Assembly: GCA_902806565.1 (NCBI GenBank)
Contig: CADCXA010000021.1
Coordinates: 1,426,001-1,490,000 of the forward strand
Length of the DNA: 64,000 bases
Direction of reading: 5' to 3'
DNA from: Hypoxylon rubiginosum
Lineage: Eukaryota > Ascomycota > Sordariomycetes > Xylariales > Hypoxylaceae
The notes under the pieces are model-generated. The model did not search any database. It was given only the letters and a program-made list of their open reading frames with translations, and was not told where the DNA came from. Below are positions 52,088 to 61,462 of this stretch, in pieces. The position numbers and the translations under genes are program-made. Positions within the stretch are counted from its first letter, which is position 1; each line of letters begins with the position of its first letter.

Positions 52088-53484
52088 ATGGCCGACACGG
52101 AGACGAACTATGTCGGGACTCTCTACGCCGTTTCATGGGGGCTTGGTTCTTTGGTTATCGTAGTCTGTTCTGCGAGGGTATATGGAAGAGCATGTGAGTT
52201 GCATTTATATCGGCAATCTTTCTCAAGGCCTCTGCAATAGCCAACGTTTTTTGAAGTCCCTTGGCAGGAGAATGAATGCAGTATTCCCCTAACGCTATTG
52301 CTAATCATATCATAGTTGTGACTCACCAGATCGGCTGGGATGACTTCTTCATGGTTTTCGGGGCGGTTAGTCTCCACTTATCAGATCGAGGCTAGTCTTG
52401 TTAACAACGGCGTAGATATCTGCGATTATATGTTCATCGCTCGTTACCGTCGGAGCATCCCACGGCCTAGGGAAACATGAGCACGATATCGAATCCCCTC
52501 ATCTCCTCTCCGAAGCTATTAAATACACCATAATTGCGCCAGTACTGTCCCTAACCTCATCGACTAGTAGTAAGGTGTCCATCTTCATCTTTCTTATCCG
52601 GCTTATGGGGGTGACTGCGAAGAGATGGCACCTCTGCTTTCTTTGGGGACTGTGTGTCCTCCTGGGCTTGCTCAATCTCTTTGCGATAGTGCTTATTCTC
52701 CGGTTTTGCAGCCCTACAGCGTATCAATGGGACAAGACGCTGGATGGAACATGCATGAATCCGAACATTCAGTGAGTCACAATTCGTTCGAACCTCTAGC
52801 AATATTAATTGTAAATAGGTATTACGGAAGCATAGTTGGTGCCTCTTATACTGCTCTCGTGGATATAATCCTCGCCATATTCCCTACGACATTTATCACT
52901 AAGCTCAACATCTCTCGGAAGATGAAAGTCGGATTATGTTTCCTTATGGGTGGTAGCGTCTTGTAGGTATCTTCAATTTACTTTCTCGGTGAATTCACTA
53001 AACCCTTTCTAGTGCTGCCGTCGCTACCATTGTTAAGGTCTACCTGCTCAAGGATCTAGATCAGCATCAAGATATTACATGGTTCTGGGCTCCTATAACA
53101 CTATGGTATACGTAAGTTCTCATTGCTCTATTCACATAGCAACCATACTAATAGATTATAGCGCAGAGGTACGTATTGTTATGCTCGAACACGGGCAGAC
53201 TTACGTATGATGTTCGGCTGGCTAACCCTAACCTGTAGATGGATGTTATCATCATCGTCGGCACTATCCCAGCATTATGGCCGTTACTCAAGTTGGTCAG
53301 AAGAAGAGGCGGCGGCAGTTACGGTTCGTGCAAGAACTCGTCCAGCAACCCGGAGGGATCCGAAGGCTACCAGCTGGAGCATTCGAAGAACTCGAGAGTC
53401 AAGCAAGGCCCCATGACAAGAGCTCTCCAAGAGGTAGACGACTTGCGCACGCTACAGACAGTAGAAGACATTGACCAGCCGTGA
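52088..53484 (+). CDS. Rhodopsin-domain / PTH11-like seven-helix membrane protein
   Basis: The model join(52088..52193,52316..52365,52416..52771,52819..52962,53013..53111,53162..53168,53239..53484) gives 335 residues. Features: NYVGTLYAVSWGLGSLVIVV (TM1), HQIGWDDFFMVFGA (the conserved GWDD before TM2), SKVSIFIFLIRL, HLCFLWGLCVLLGLLNLFAI, CSPTAYQWDKTLDGTCMNP (extracellular Cys pair), ALVDIILAIFPTTFI, FLMGGSVFAAVATIVKVYLL and MDVIIIVGTIPALWPLL (TM7). A charged Ser/Lys-rich cytoplasmic tail follows. This is the large fungal family of rhodopsin-like integral membrane proteins, some of which sense host surfaces; ligands are mostly unknown. The sixth exon is only 7 nt (C GCA GAG), flanked by GTAAGT...CTAATAG...TAG and GTACGT...CTAACC...TAG. 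It is needed to keep frame and to make WYTAEMDVIII. Confidence 0.85.
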
Positions 53485-54223
53485 CCCGTATCAGCGCAAT
53501 GATGCGAAGCTACGCCTGCGTTCAAGGAATCCAGTAGCTAGCCTCTAGGCAAGCGTAAGACAGGGTACGATTATTATGGCGGAAGTGCAGCGCCAAGTAA
53601 ACATCAGATATCGGGCGGTTGAAGGAGTATTGTTTCCTTCGAAGGAAGTTTATATGTTGCACGTTGTAATATTTGTATTAGGCTCAAGTCACACCCTCCT
53701 GATGTTAGAAAGGGGGGGACAGATTGGCCAGTCCAAGTCTCGGCGTTCTGTAACACTTGGTACATTTCCTTACCCGTATCCGAGAGAGCAGTTTTAATAT
53801 ATATTCAGATGGACTGCGGGAAAAAAGGGAAGAACGATATCATGAGGCGGGTAAAAGCAATATGCTAAACATCTTCATCCTAAATACTTCATAGGATGTA
53901 TGGTAGGTAAGCAGGTACTATCAGAACATGTAAATCCTAGCCAGGAACAGTATATATAAAACTTGAAAACCCGCCTAGGCGAGAGTGGTCTCATTTGGCT
54001 ACTTACTGGTATTCTTGGCGTCCGGTATATACCCTGGTTTCATGATGGATATGAAGACACTATCGAATTGCCGTCTTTTAGACCCATTATCGAATTTCGG
54101 TTGCGAGGTATATTCGGGATATTTATTCGTAAGATAGAATCTTCTTCAATAACAAATTGAACACCCCCTTTTTTCAGGGGTTACACCTCCAACGCCCGAT
54201 GACGATGTTACTAAGAATAGGAG

Positions 54224-54227
<4 letters not shown>

Positions 54228-54254
<27 letters not shown>

Positions 54255-54258
54255 GCCT
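54228..54258. repeat. (CCAG)n microsatellite
   Basis: About seven CCAG units in a row, about 500 bp upstream of the GH76 start. Confidence 0.9.
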
Positions 54259-54322
54259 AGGGCAGATTCAGATTAGTGCATTTTACCCCACACTCGCACC
54301 ACATTCAGCTGAAAGAAGCAAA

Positions 54323-54360
54323 GAAACTCGAAACTCGAAACTCGAAACTCGAAACCCGAA
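54323..54360. repeat. (GAAACTC)n heptamer repeat
   Basis: Five consecutive GAAACTC units, the last with a T-to-C change, in the upstream region of the GH76 gene. Confidence 0.88.
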
Positions 54361-54754
54361 GACAGAAGACATTAACCGCCTGAAAACAAACCCCCATAAT
54401 CACCGTTTCATGACATCGGATCTTCGAAGCTGGGACTTCGCAAGTAAACGCGATGGTGGCTTAGGGTGCTTGCCCATCTTATCCGTTCCTAGTTGCGCCG
54501 CCTCTCTCCTTCACTTGGCGTCGCACAAGTTGGAGGATCTGCGCAGAGGCGAAAAAGCCGTAAATTGCCGCTGCTTACTCTCGCCTCGAGGCCTCGATGT
54601 CGTGAGCACCCATAAACGACCTGCCTGAATGTTGTGTTAGAAATCGACATCCTCGACGGTCATGGTTTGAATATCAGATTGGATACCGAGTATTTCTATA
54701 TTCTTATTTCTTATTTCTTATTTGCGTCTCCTACCCGCATCGCTTTCGGTCAAG

Positions 54755-56647
54755 ATGGTTCTATCCCTCGTTTGCGTCTTAGCCGTCGCTAGCGCTGCCC
54801 GCGGGCTGTCCGACCTTCAAGAATGTCCAATATTCTTTAGTGCGGCCAAACGATGCGATCCAATCGCCCCTAAAAGTTTCCTGCCGGCCGATGTCGCGGC
54901 GGTCCAGGGGAGCAAAGGGTCGCATTCGCCAGATCTCGGTGTTCTGGTGGATGTCCTGGATGCAATGCATGTCATGCAGACGGCATATTTCGCGCCGTGG
55001 CTCGGAACATGGCCTGACGCTATTGACTGGACAGCCGCCGTCATGGGGACGCACGTGTCGGGCGCAACCCGGAGTCTTTCCGAGGCTTTGATCCATATCA
55101 ACCCCGACCGGAAGAGCACCGTAGACTGGAAATTGAAGTCGAACCTGATCGAGAGGTACTTCACTCAGGTCACGGCGTACTACTTCGGCCAGGATGCGTT
55201 CGCGATTCGGAATGAGGCTTACGATGACATTCTTTGGGTGGTACTCGGCTGGCTCGAGACTATTCAGCTTGTGAACGTGCACACGGACTTACATTTCAGC
55301 GTCAATGTTGAACAGGATGTCGCTGAGCCCCAGGCGAACACTGTTCAGGGTATTGCAGACTTCTTTTCGAATCAGACGTACCATGGTAATACCTGGATTC
55401 CTGCATTCTCTCATCGAGCCCGTATCTTCTGGGACCTTGCGGAGCACGGGTGGGATACGAAGCTCTGCGGCGGCGGCATGATTTGGAACCCACGCCTTCT
55501 GCCATACAAAAATGCCATCACAAATGAATTATTCATCGCGGCCTCTATATCGATGTATCTATACTTTCCTGGCGATGAGAACGCTTCCCCATTTTACCAA
55601 GACAGCAGCACCGACAGGCCCAATCTTGACGCACAGGGTGGACCTAGACATGCCAAGTACCTCAAAGCCGCCGTGGAGGGATACAGATGGCTTGCCAATT
55701 CTAATATGACCGACAGGCAGGGCTTATACACCGACGGCTTTCATATCAGCGGCTATGCCGATGCTGGGAACAACAATACCAAGTGTGATCAGCGAGATAA
55801 CGTAGTCCTATCATACAACCAAGGCGTTCTTCTCACCGGGCTTCGCGGACTTTGGGAAGCCACGGGTGCACTGTCCTATCTTTCAGACGGACACCGGCTC
55901 ATCCAGAATGTGATCAAAGCGAGCGGCTACGATCTTATTTTAGGTACAGCGATTGATGATATCTCGACGCTGCGGCCCGGCCAACTTCCACGATGGCATG
56001 GGCTCGGCCGCGCGGGTGTGATGGAAGACCCATGCGACGCCAGCGGGACTTGCAGCCAAGACGGGCAGACCTTCAAAGGCATCTTCTTCCACCACCTCAC
56101 GGCCTTCTGCGCACCGCTTGCCGCGCCGGCGCCCGAGTCCGGCACCAAAGTCGACGCTCGTGCCTTTGCCGCGGCCAGTGACTCGCACAGCCAGGCTTGC
56201 TCTTCCTACAGTGCCTGGCTACAGCACAACGCCCGAGCGGCACTAGGCACGCGCGACAGAGACGGCAAGTTTGGGCAGTGGTGGACGGCCGGTCTGCTGA
56301 GCGCCAGCTGGGCCGGGCCCTGGCCCACGATGGCGGACGACGGGATACCGCACGAGACGAGCGGCACCGACTACCGCAACTACGGCGTGCCGAACCGCCC
56401 GCCCTGGCGCGCCGCGCCGTCCGAGAAGGGGAACGCAAAGGCCCAGCGTCCGATCGAGGCCCCAGCGGCACGCGCGGATAGCCGGGCGCGGGCGCCGATG
56501 GGCGAGCTCAAGAGGAAACGCCAGGCCGGGGTAGACGGTGCAGATGCGCGGGACCCCAACGCGCGCGGGCGCGGCAGGACGGTCGAGACCCAAGGTGGTG
56601 GGCTCGCTCTCCTGCGGGCGTATTGGAAGATCGCGCACGCACCCTGA
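54755..56647 (+). CDS. Secreted glycoside hydrolase family 76 (alpha-1,6-mannanase-like)
   Basis: Single exon of 630 residues, starting at the ATG of AAGATGG and beginning with a signal peptide (MVLSLVCVLAVASAARG). GH76 hallmarks: AYDDILWVVLGWLE with the paired aspartates at about residues 157-158 (the usual catalytic pair), CGGGMIWNPRLLPYKNAITN, NELFIAASISMYL, and VVLSYNQGVLLTGLRGLWEATG. Filamentous fungi have many GH76 proteins (DFG5/DCW1-like) that process or cross-link mannan and GPI-mannoproteins at the cell wall. The catalytic region ends near GQWWTAGLL. The remaining 100 residues are Arg/Ala/Pro/Gly-rich, strongly basic (GELKRKRQAG) and much more GC-rich, without hydrophobic C-terminal GPI signal. 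Either the tail is a real extension or the stop of an ancestral shorter gene was lost. Several NxS/T sites suggest N-glycosylation. Confidence 0.85.
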   Translation: MVLSLVCVLAVASAARGLSDLQECPIFFSAAKRCDPIAPKSFLPADVAAVQGSKGSHSPDLGVLVDVLDAMHVMQTAYFAPWLGTWPDAIDWTAAVMGTHVSGATRSLSEALIHINPDRKSTVDWKLKSNLIERYFTQVTAYYFGQDAFAIRNEAYDDILWVVLGWLETIQLVNVHTDLHFSVNVEQDVAEPQANTVQGIADFFSNQTYHGNTWIPAFSHRARIFWDLAEHGWDTKLCGGGMIWNPRLLPYKNAITNELFIAASISMYLYFPGDENASPFYQDSSTDRPNLDAQGGPRHAKYLKAAVEGYRWLANSNMTDRQGLYTDGFHISGYADAGNNNTKCDQRDNVVLSYNQGVLLTGLRGLWEATGALSYLSDGHRLIQNVIKASGYDLILGTAIDDISTLRPGQLPRWHGLGRAGVMEDPCDASGTCSQDGQTFKGIFFHHLTAFCAPLAAPAPESGTKVDARAFAAASDSHSQACSSYSAWLQHNARAALGTRDRDGKFGQWWTAGLLSASWAGPWPTMADDGIPHETSGTDYRNYGVPNRPPWRAAPSEKGNAKAQRPIEAPAARADSRARAPMGELKRKRQAGVDGADARDPNARGRGRTVETQGGGLALLRAYWKIAHAP

Positions 56648-57552
56648 TCCAGTCATCACGAATGCGCCGTCAGCGTTCCATTTGTCGTCGGGATGAGTCA
56701 GATATTCACTAGAGCGCCTTCGGTCAGCTTATATAACCCCATTTATTGATATATTCATGATGTATAAGAGCGGGCCGGCGAATCAAATACGGTGGTCCTT
56801 TTTCTCTCCATTGCTTCACGTATATGAATCGAGAGAACAAGAGTGTGCAGAGTAAGAGGGCATTGGCGGTTGATGAGTGACGAACATGATGCATGTCTGG
56901 GAGGTATATAACGAGAAGATACATAAGCTAGTTCTAGCTGAGCAGCGTTCTATCGAGCCATTGGATTCAATAAATAGAACATGACAAAACAGAAGACTTG
57001 TTCAGGTCTTGCTGACGCGATTCAATCCAACTCATTTTGCGAGACTACCCCTATGTTTACTATCTGGCCTTCCCCGTTCTAGATATACATAATCGAGGTC
57101 ATCAGCACCGCCCAATGGATATCTACAGAAAAGAAATATTGAAAAGACGGAACTTGTAGGTAGTCAGATATATAATTATATCCCTGCTTCCCAAAGCAAC
57201 TATTCGAAGCGGTAGACGCATACTAGCAGTACACGGAATGCTAGCTTATCCCATTCTAGCTCACGTAGCTCAGATTTCGTAGCTGAACCATCCATCTTCA
57301 AGGCCTCAACACTCCCTGAGAAATGTAAGAATCACGCTCGTTCGGAAAGGAGGAAAATGATTCGAAAAGACCTGGACTCCCTTTGCATGTACGCCTAATC
57401 AATGTCCCTCCGTGATGCTACCGTACAGTAGGGGGGTATACCCGTCGAGGTGTTTCCCAAACCAATGAGACCCGATTGATCCATCCATCCATCCATCCAT
57501 CCTAGTTCTCAGCCTCGTCTCCTACTAGTTACAGTCGCGACAGTACGCGCGC
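56648..57552. other. Convergent intergenic region
   Basis: Lies between the 3' ends of the GH76 gene and the KDEL-receptor gene. A (CCAT)n microsatellite is at 57479-57503. No coding signal. Confidence 0.6.
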
Positions 57553-58890
57553 CTAGTTATCCCGCCACTCGCTCCCGTTGCTGATCCCGCCCTGATTTTG
57601 AGTCGACCCCACGCGGGAAGGCCCCGTCGCGGGAGACGGCAACCCGTCGTCGTCATCGTCGTCATCAAGGGCCCGCGCCAGCTCGTCGGGGTCTCTCATC
57701 TTGGCGTCGGGATCGACTGGCTCGTCGTTGAAATCGTCGGGACTGTGACGACCATCAGCAGCAGCAGCCTCGTGCTCGCGGACGCCCTCGTCGGCACTAA
57801 TAGAAATGCCCCTAGCACCCCACTTAGAGCGGCGGGGCTGGGAGGCGCCATTGCTACCTCCGTTGCCGTTGGCGCCGCCGCCGCCGAGGGCCGGCGCGCT
57901 CTCCTCGTCGTCGGGGTCGTGGGCGGCCGCGAAGCGCTTGTTCCCGAAGATGCGGTTGAGCAGCCAGCCGCGGCGGATGTCGTCGGCGTCGACGATGCCG
58001 CCGGCGCGGAGCTTGACGCGCTGGCGCGAGTAGTAGACCCAGAAGAAGTCGACGTAGAGGGCCGTCTGGACGACGCCGAAGACGATGGAGACGGCGTTGG
58101 GCTTGCGGTCGTTGACGTCGAGCTCCCGCCAGATCCAGTTGAGGATGTACAGGCCCCGGTACGACCCCAGCGTCAGCAGGTAGAACGAGTCGATCACCGT
58201 CGGCACCGTCGTCTGTCGCAGGAGCAGGAGTTGTGGTAGGACGCATACGGACTCGAGGATCAGGGAGAAGTCGTACATCCACTGTTTGTTGAGGAGTTAT
58301 TTGTTAGCTAGACTCTAGGCGCGCAAGTTGACTATTTGTCTGTATCGTCGCAGAGGAAGAGGATAGGGTATTGGGCAATTGGACTAACCGTGAAGAAACC
58401 CCAGCGGTCTTTGCCCTCAAACAGCAGCATGGTAAAAGGCGAAATGAATAGTGATCCCATCAAAACGGCCGCGCCGAGCTTCCAGGAGATCTCCCGCTCT
58501 CTCGTCCGCGGGAATAGCCATCGCATGACGGCGACAATGTAGAAGGATGACAGGATGTAGAATAGTTTGAAGAAGTAGTTCCAGTTCGACGTCTCGGTGA
58601 AGAAATCCGTGTATCTCGTGCAGAAGACGACCGCGTAGAAGACTTGGGTGATCATGGAGACACCTGTAGAGATAACGTGTTAGACGAAGAGTATGTAGTA
58701 CGGGGAGCTGTGCTCAGGAAGATGTGCGTACCTTCTGCGCTCCTATTGCGGTGGATCGCGAAGATCAGGATGCATTTCGAGAGGAGATGGGAGCAGTCTC
58801 CCAGTATCCGAAATATCTGCGAGTAGTCTGTTTTAGCAAGAAGCTACAGAGATGGGGAGGTTAGGCATCACGAACGTTCCACGCCGTCAT
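57553..58890 (-). CDS. erd2: ER lumen protein-retaining (KDEL/HDEL) receptor with long C-terminal tail
   Basis: The model complement(join(57553..58281,58389..58663,58732..58816,58876..58890)) gives 367 residues. The 15-nt first exon codes MTAWN and joins to IFRILGDCSHLLSKCILIFAIHRNRSAEG, then VSMITQVFYAVVFCTRYTDFF, FYILSSFYIVAVMRWLF, LFEGKDRWGFFT|WMYDFSLILESVCVLPQLLLL, TLGSYRGLYILNWIWREL and DFFWVYYSRQRVKLRAGG. This is the seven-helix Erd2 fold that returns escaped ER residents from Golgi to ER at low pH. The classical receptor is about 212 residues; this one has about 130 more after the last helix. The extra part is Gly/Asn-rich, with an acidic run of about eight Asp (ALDDDDDDDG) and many Ser. 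It faces the cytosol by family topology, so it could affect coat binding; this is inference. All introns are canonical. Confidence 0.9.
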
Positions 58891-59695
58891 CTTGGAATAG
58901 GGAAGATCGGATCTCCGCTTCGAGCTATCCTAGCTCTTCGACGGCGGAGTGACGACGGTTTGAAGTATGTATCCAGCGGCCCTGATTCAACAGCTCAGAG
59001 CCGCAGAAAGCAAACCTACGTTGTGGTAGTTCAAATATTGGACCGTGAGGCAACACCGGTAGGGAATCCTGGCAGGAGTAAGAGGGGGAAGAGGATCTAA
59101 TTATGTAGGCATTCAAATCAATAGTTTCGTTGTAAGCTGATTAACTAGGAGAGTTGTCCGCGAACAAGGTCTCATGCGCGGCGCCGAAGACCATTACGTG
59201 TATCTGGAAGTGGGCCTCTCTCTCTCCCGTTACAGCGATACTACGCAGTCTGACGTTAACTGTGGCTGATATCCGATCCGATCCTCTTATTCACTTGCCA
59301 CATTCTTTGCAGCTGACGCCACAAGACAAAGATTCCATTAAGTAATCACGAGAACTACAGGCAAACCTTCAACATTAATGTTTGAGTCTCTCTCCTGTAT
59401 TATTTTCCTATACGGCTATCTTGCCTGGGGTATAGAGTACGCAGCCCGAAAAAAGGATCATCATCCCGATGATCAAGTCAAATCCTAACCGAAAACCCAA
59501 GTACAGACCATTCCAAACAGACAGAAGAAACCCCAGGAAATCGTAGACTCGTGCGTATCAGCCTCTCAGGCTTTTTTTTATCTATAGAAATCCCAGCAGG
59601 AAAATGATGAGATCGAGCTCATCACGAAGCATGGTGTTTCATCCGTCCCCATGGTACGTCAGTACGTCAACCATGGCCATGATATCGAAGGATGT
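58891..59695. other. Intergenic region
   Basis: Between the start of the KDEL-receptor gene and the 3' end of the next minus-strand gene. It holds the receptor promoter. Short frames only. Confidence 0.55.
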
Positions 59696-61462
59696 TTAGT
59701 CGGAGTCGGAGTAGGTCGACGATTCGTCCGAGGATAGTACCAAAGCATCTCGTTTGCTCCGCCCAGTTCCCACCCGGCCTTGCTGGTTCTTATTCCGCCC
59801 ATCGTATTCGATCCCTGCGGCGACGGGCTCCTTTCCCTTCTCCTTGCCTTCGGCCTCTGAAAGTTCAGGCGCCTTTCCCTTCACCTCGACTTCAGCCTTC
59901 GTCTCTGCAATTTCGGGCCCCTTCCCCTTGTCTTGAGCCTCCTCTGCAACGTTAGGTTGTTGTCTGCGAGGTGGTTCGATCGGCGATCCCTCCTCGATAT
60001 CAACGCCGAGCGGCAGCTGCCACGCACAGTTCGGGTCCATGTACCGGACGTGGTAGAAGCCAAACTGGCACGGCACCAGGACGGCGATGGTGTCGTTGGT
60101 GAGGTCTTCGTTGCTGTCGTCGCTGTCCACAAGTGTGTGGTCGGAATCGGCAGGACTAGACGTCTCAGGCTGGGCACCGACGTGCGCTGGGAGCTGGTAG
60201 TTTTCTCCGAGTACGTCCACCTCATCCGCGAAGCGAAGTCGCTTAGCCGGCCGGTCGTTGTGTTCGTCGTCCGAGCGCAGGTTGATCTTGGCGCCCGGTC
60301 TGTGCAGTGCAGAGACCGGTTGTGCAGGCCGTGGAGGGGTGCTCACGGGGAGGGTTGGCCTATTATTATTGACCGCGCCGCTGGTGGCATGCTCCGGATG
60401 ATGTCCGTGTTGGGGGGTTCGATAGCGGCGTGGCCGTTCTACCGCAGGCTCATACTCGAGCATGACATCGCTGATGTCCAGCAAGCGAGGTGGAAGCATT
60501 GGAACTGGATCAGGTTGACGGTAAATTCTAGCGAGGGCGTTCCACTGCGACAGGCTGGTGAAAACCTCGCTATGAGGCGTGAAGAGGAGCGGGTGCTCCC
60601 CGAGCTCGACGTCGTACATGTCCTCCCAGGCTACTCCGGTTCTAGCCTTCCAGCCGGCTGCCATCAAGGCACGAAATTCCATTGCGTTGGGAGGTGAGGA
60701 ATCCGGGAGGCCTGTGTTTCTTAGCTCGTGCCACCAGAAGTTCACTTGTCCCGAGCCTCGCATCATCAGCCACATCCACACGGCCCAGGCTTCGGATCCG
60801 TCGCATTGCTGTATGTAGAGAACCATCCTCCCGCGTAAGATTGTCTCGCGGTTTATGCACGTGTTGCATGGTCTATGTACGAACCCCGTCAGAATATTAG
60901 TCTCGATTCCATCGTGTCCGTCGATCTTCCACAACAGGGCCAGCTGCGTCCACGTCCACAGGATAGAGCTGAACTCGAACTCTATCCCTTCGATGGTGGG
61001 CTTCTGCGAATCTCCATAGTCGCCATGGAGAAAGGTCTCGTCGTCGTTGTCGCGAAGGCAAAAGTAAGGTTTTCTGCACAAGTCGCAGTAAGGAATGCGC
61101 AGGGTGAGATGGCGGTGTCGTCGGTCGTCCTGCTTCGCGTCTAGCACCATGTCAAACCCCGACAGGTAGGCGAGGATGGTCTTGGACACGACGGCTGCCG
61201 TATTGCCGGCATCATCCTTGTTATCGCTGCGCACCGGGTTTGAGGATTCGCGACTATGGATGCAATTCTCGCAATGCTGCACCTTCACGGGGATGGGACC
61301 GGGGGACGGCCAGATAAAGTCGGGGCAGCAGAGTCGGCGGCCAAAGAGCGTACTACCCGGCTGGTCGGAGACTTGACTGATAAACGGCTCGCACGGTCTA
61401 AATATGTAGCCCTGAGGCTTGCGTCCACAATTGGGGCAGATGGTTTGCGATATGACACACAT
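59696..61462 (-). CDS. Cys-rich protein of unknown function with acidic low-complexity C-terminus
   Basis: Single-exon frame of 588 codons starting MCVISQTICPNCGRK. The N-terminal third has several Cys pairs (CPNC, CCPDF, HCENC, YCDLCRKPYFC, RPCNTC) that could bind zinc, though no named finger is recognised. A middle globular part contains WTQLALLWKIDG, AVWMWLMMRGSG and VAWEDMYDVELGEHPLLF. The C-terminal 250 residues are disordered-looking: RPAKRLRFADE (possible nuclear signal), DHTLVDSDDSNEDLTNDT, then alternating Lys/Glu/Pro repeats (KGKGPE, KGKAPE, KGKEPV). It ends in a Ser/Asp cluster. Some ascomycete proteins start with a similar MCxxxQTxCxxC signature, from memory, without known role. 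The long GC-rich frame and codon regularity make it a credible gene. Confidence 0.72.
   Translation of the reverse strand: MCVISQTICPNCGRKPQGYIFRPCEPFISQVSDQPGSTLFGRRLCCPDFIWPSPGPIPVKVQHCENCIHSRESSNPVRSDNKDDAGNTAAVVSKTILAYLSGFDMVLDAKQDDRRHRHLTLRIPYCDLCRKPYFCLRDNDDETFLHGDYGDSQKPTIEGIEFEFSSILWTWTQLALLWKIDGHDGIETNILTGFVHRPCNTCINRETILRGRMVLYIQQCDGSEAWAVWMWLMMRGSGQVNFWWHELRNTGLPDSSPPNAMEFRALMAAGWKARTGVAWEDMYDVELGEHPLLFTPHSEVFTSLSQWNALARIYRQPDPVPMLPPRLLDISDVMLEYEPAVERPRRYRTPQHGHHPEHATSGAVNNNRPTLPVSTPPRPAQPVSALHRPGAKINLRSDDEHNDRPAKRLRFADEVDVLGENYQLPAHVGAQPETSSPADSDHTLVDSDDSNEDLTNDTIAVLVPCQFGFYHVRYMDPNCAWQLPLGVDIEEGSPIEPPRRQQPNVAEEAQDKGKGPEIAETKAEVEVKGKAPELSEAEGKEKGKEPVAAGIEYDGRNKNQQGRVGTGRSKRDALVLSSDESSTYSDSD

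Larger units (their letters stand above)
53485..54754. other. Intergenic region and promoter of the GH76 gene
   Basis: No gene recognised. The 3' part, just upstream of the glycosidase, has two microsatellites, (CCAG)n at 54228-54258 and (GAAACTC)n at 54323-54360, then a run of repeated TTTCTTATTTCTTATT before the start codon. Confidence 0.6.

Noticed and set aside
54722..54754. Upstream extension of the GH76 gene starting at TTG
   Set aside because: It has no ATG, and a nuclear fungal gene is expected to start at the ATG at 54755, which directly gives a signal peptide.
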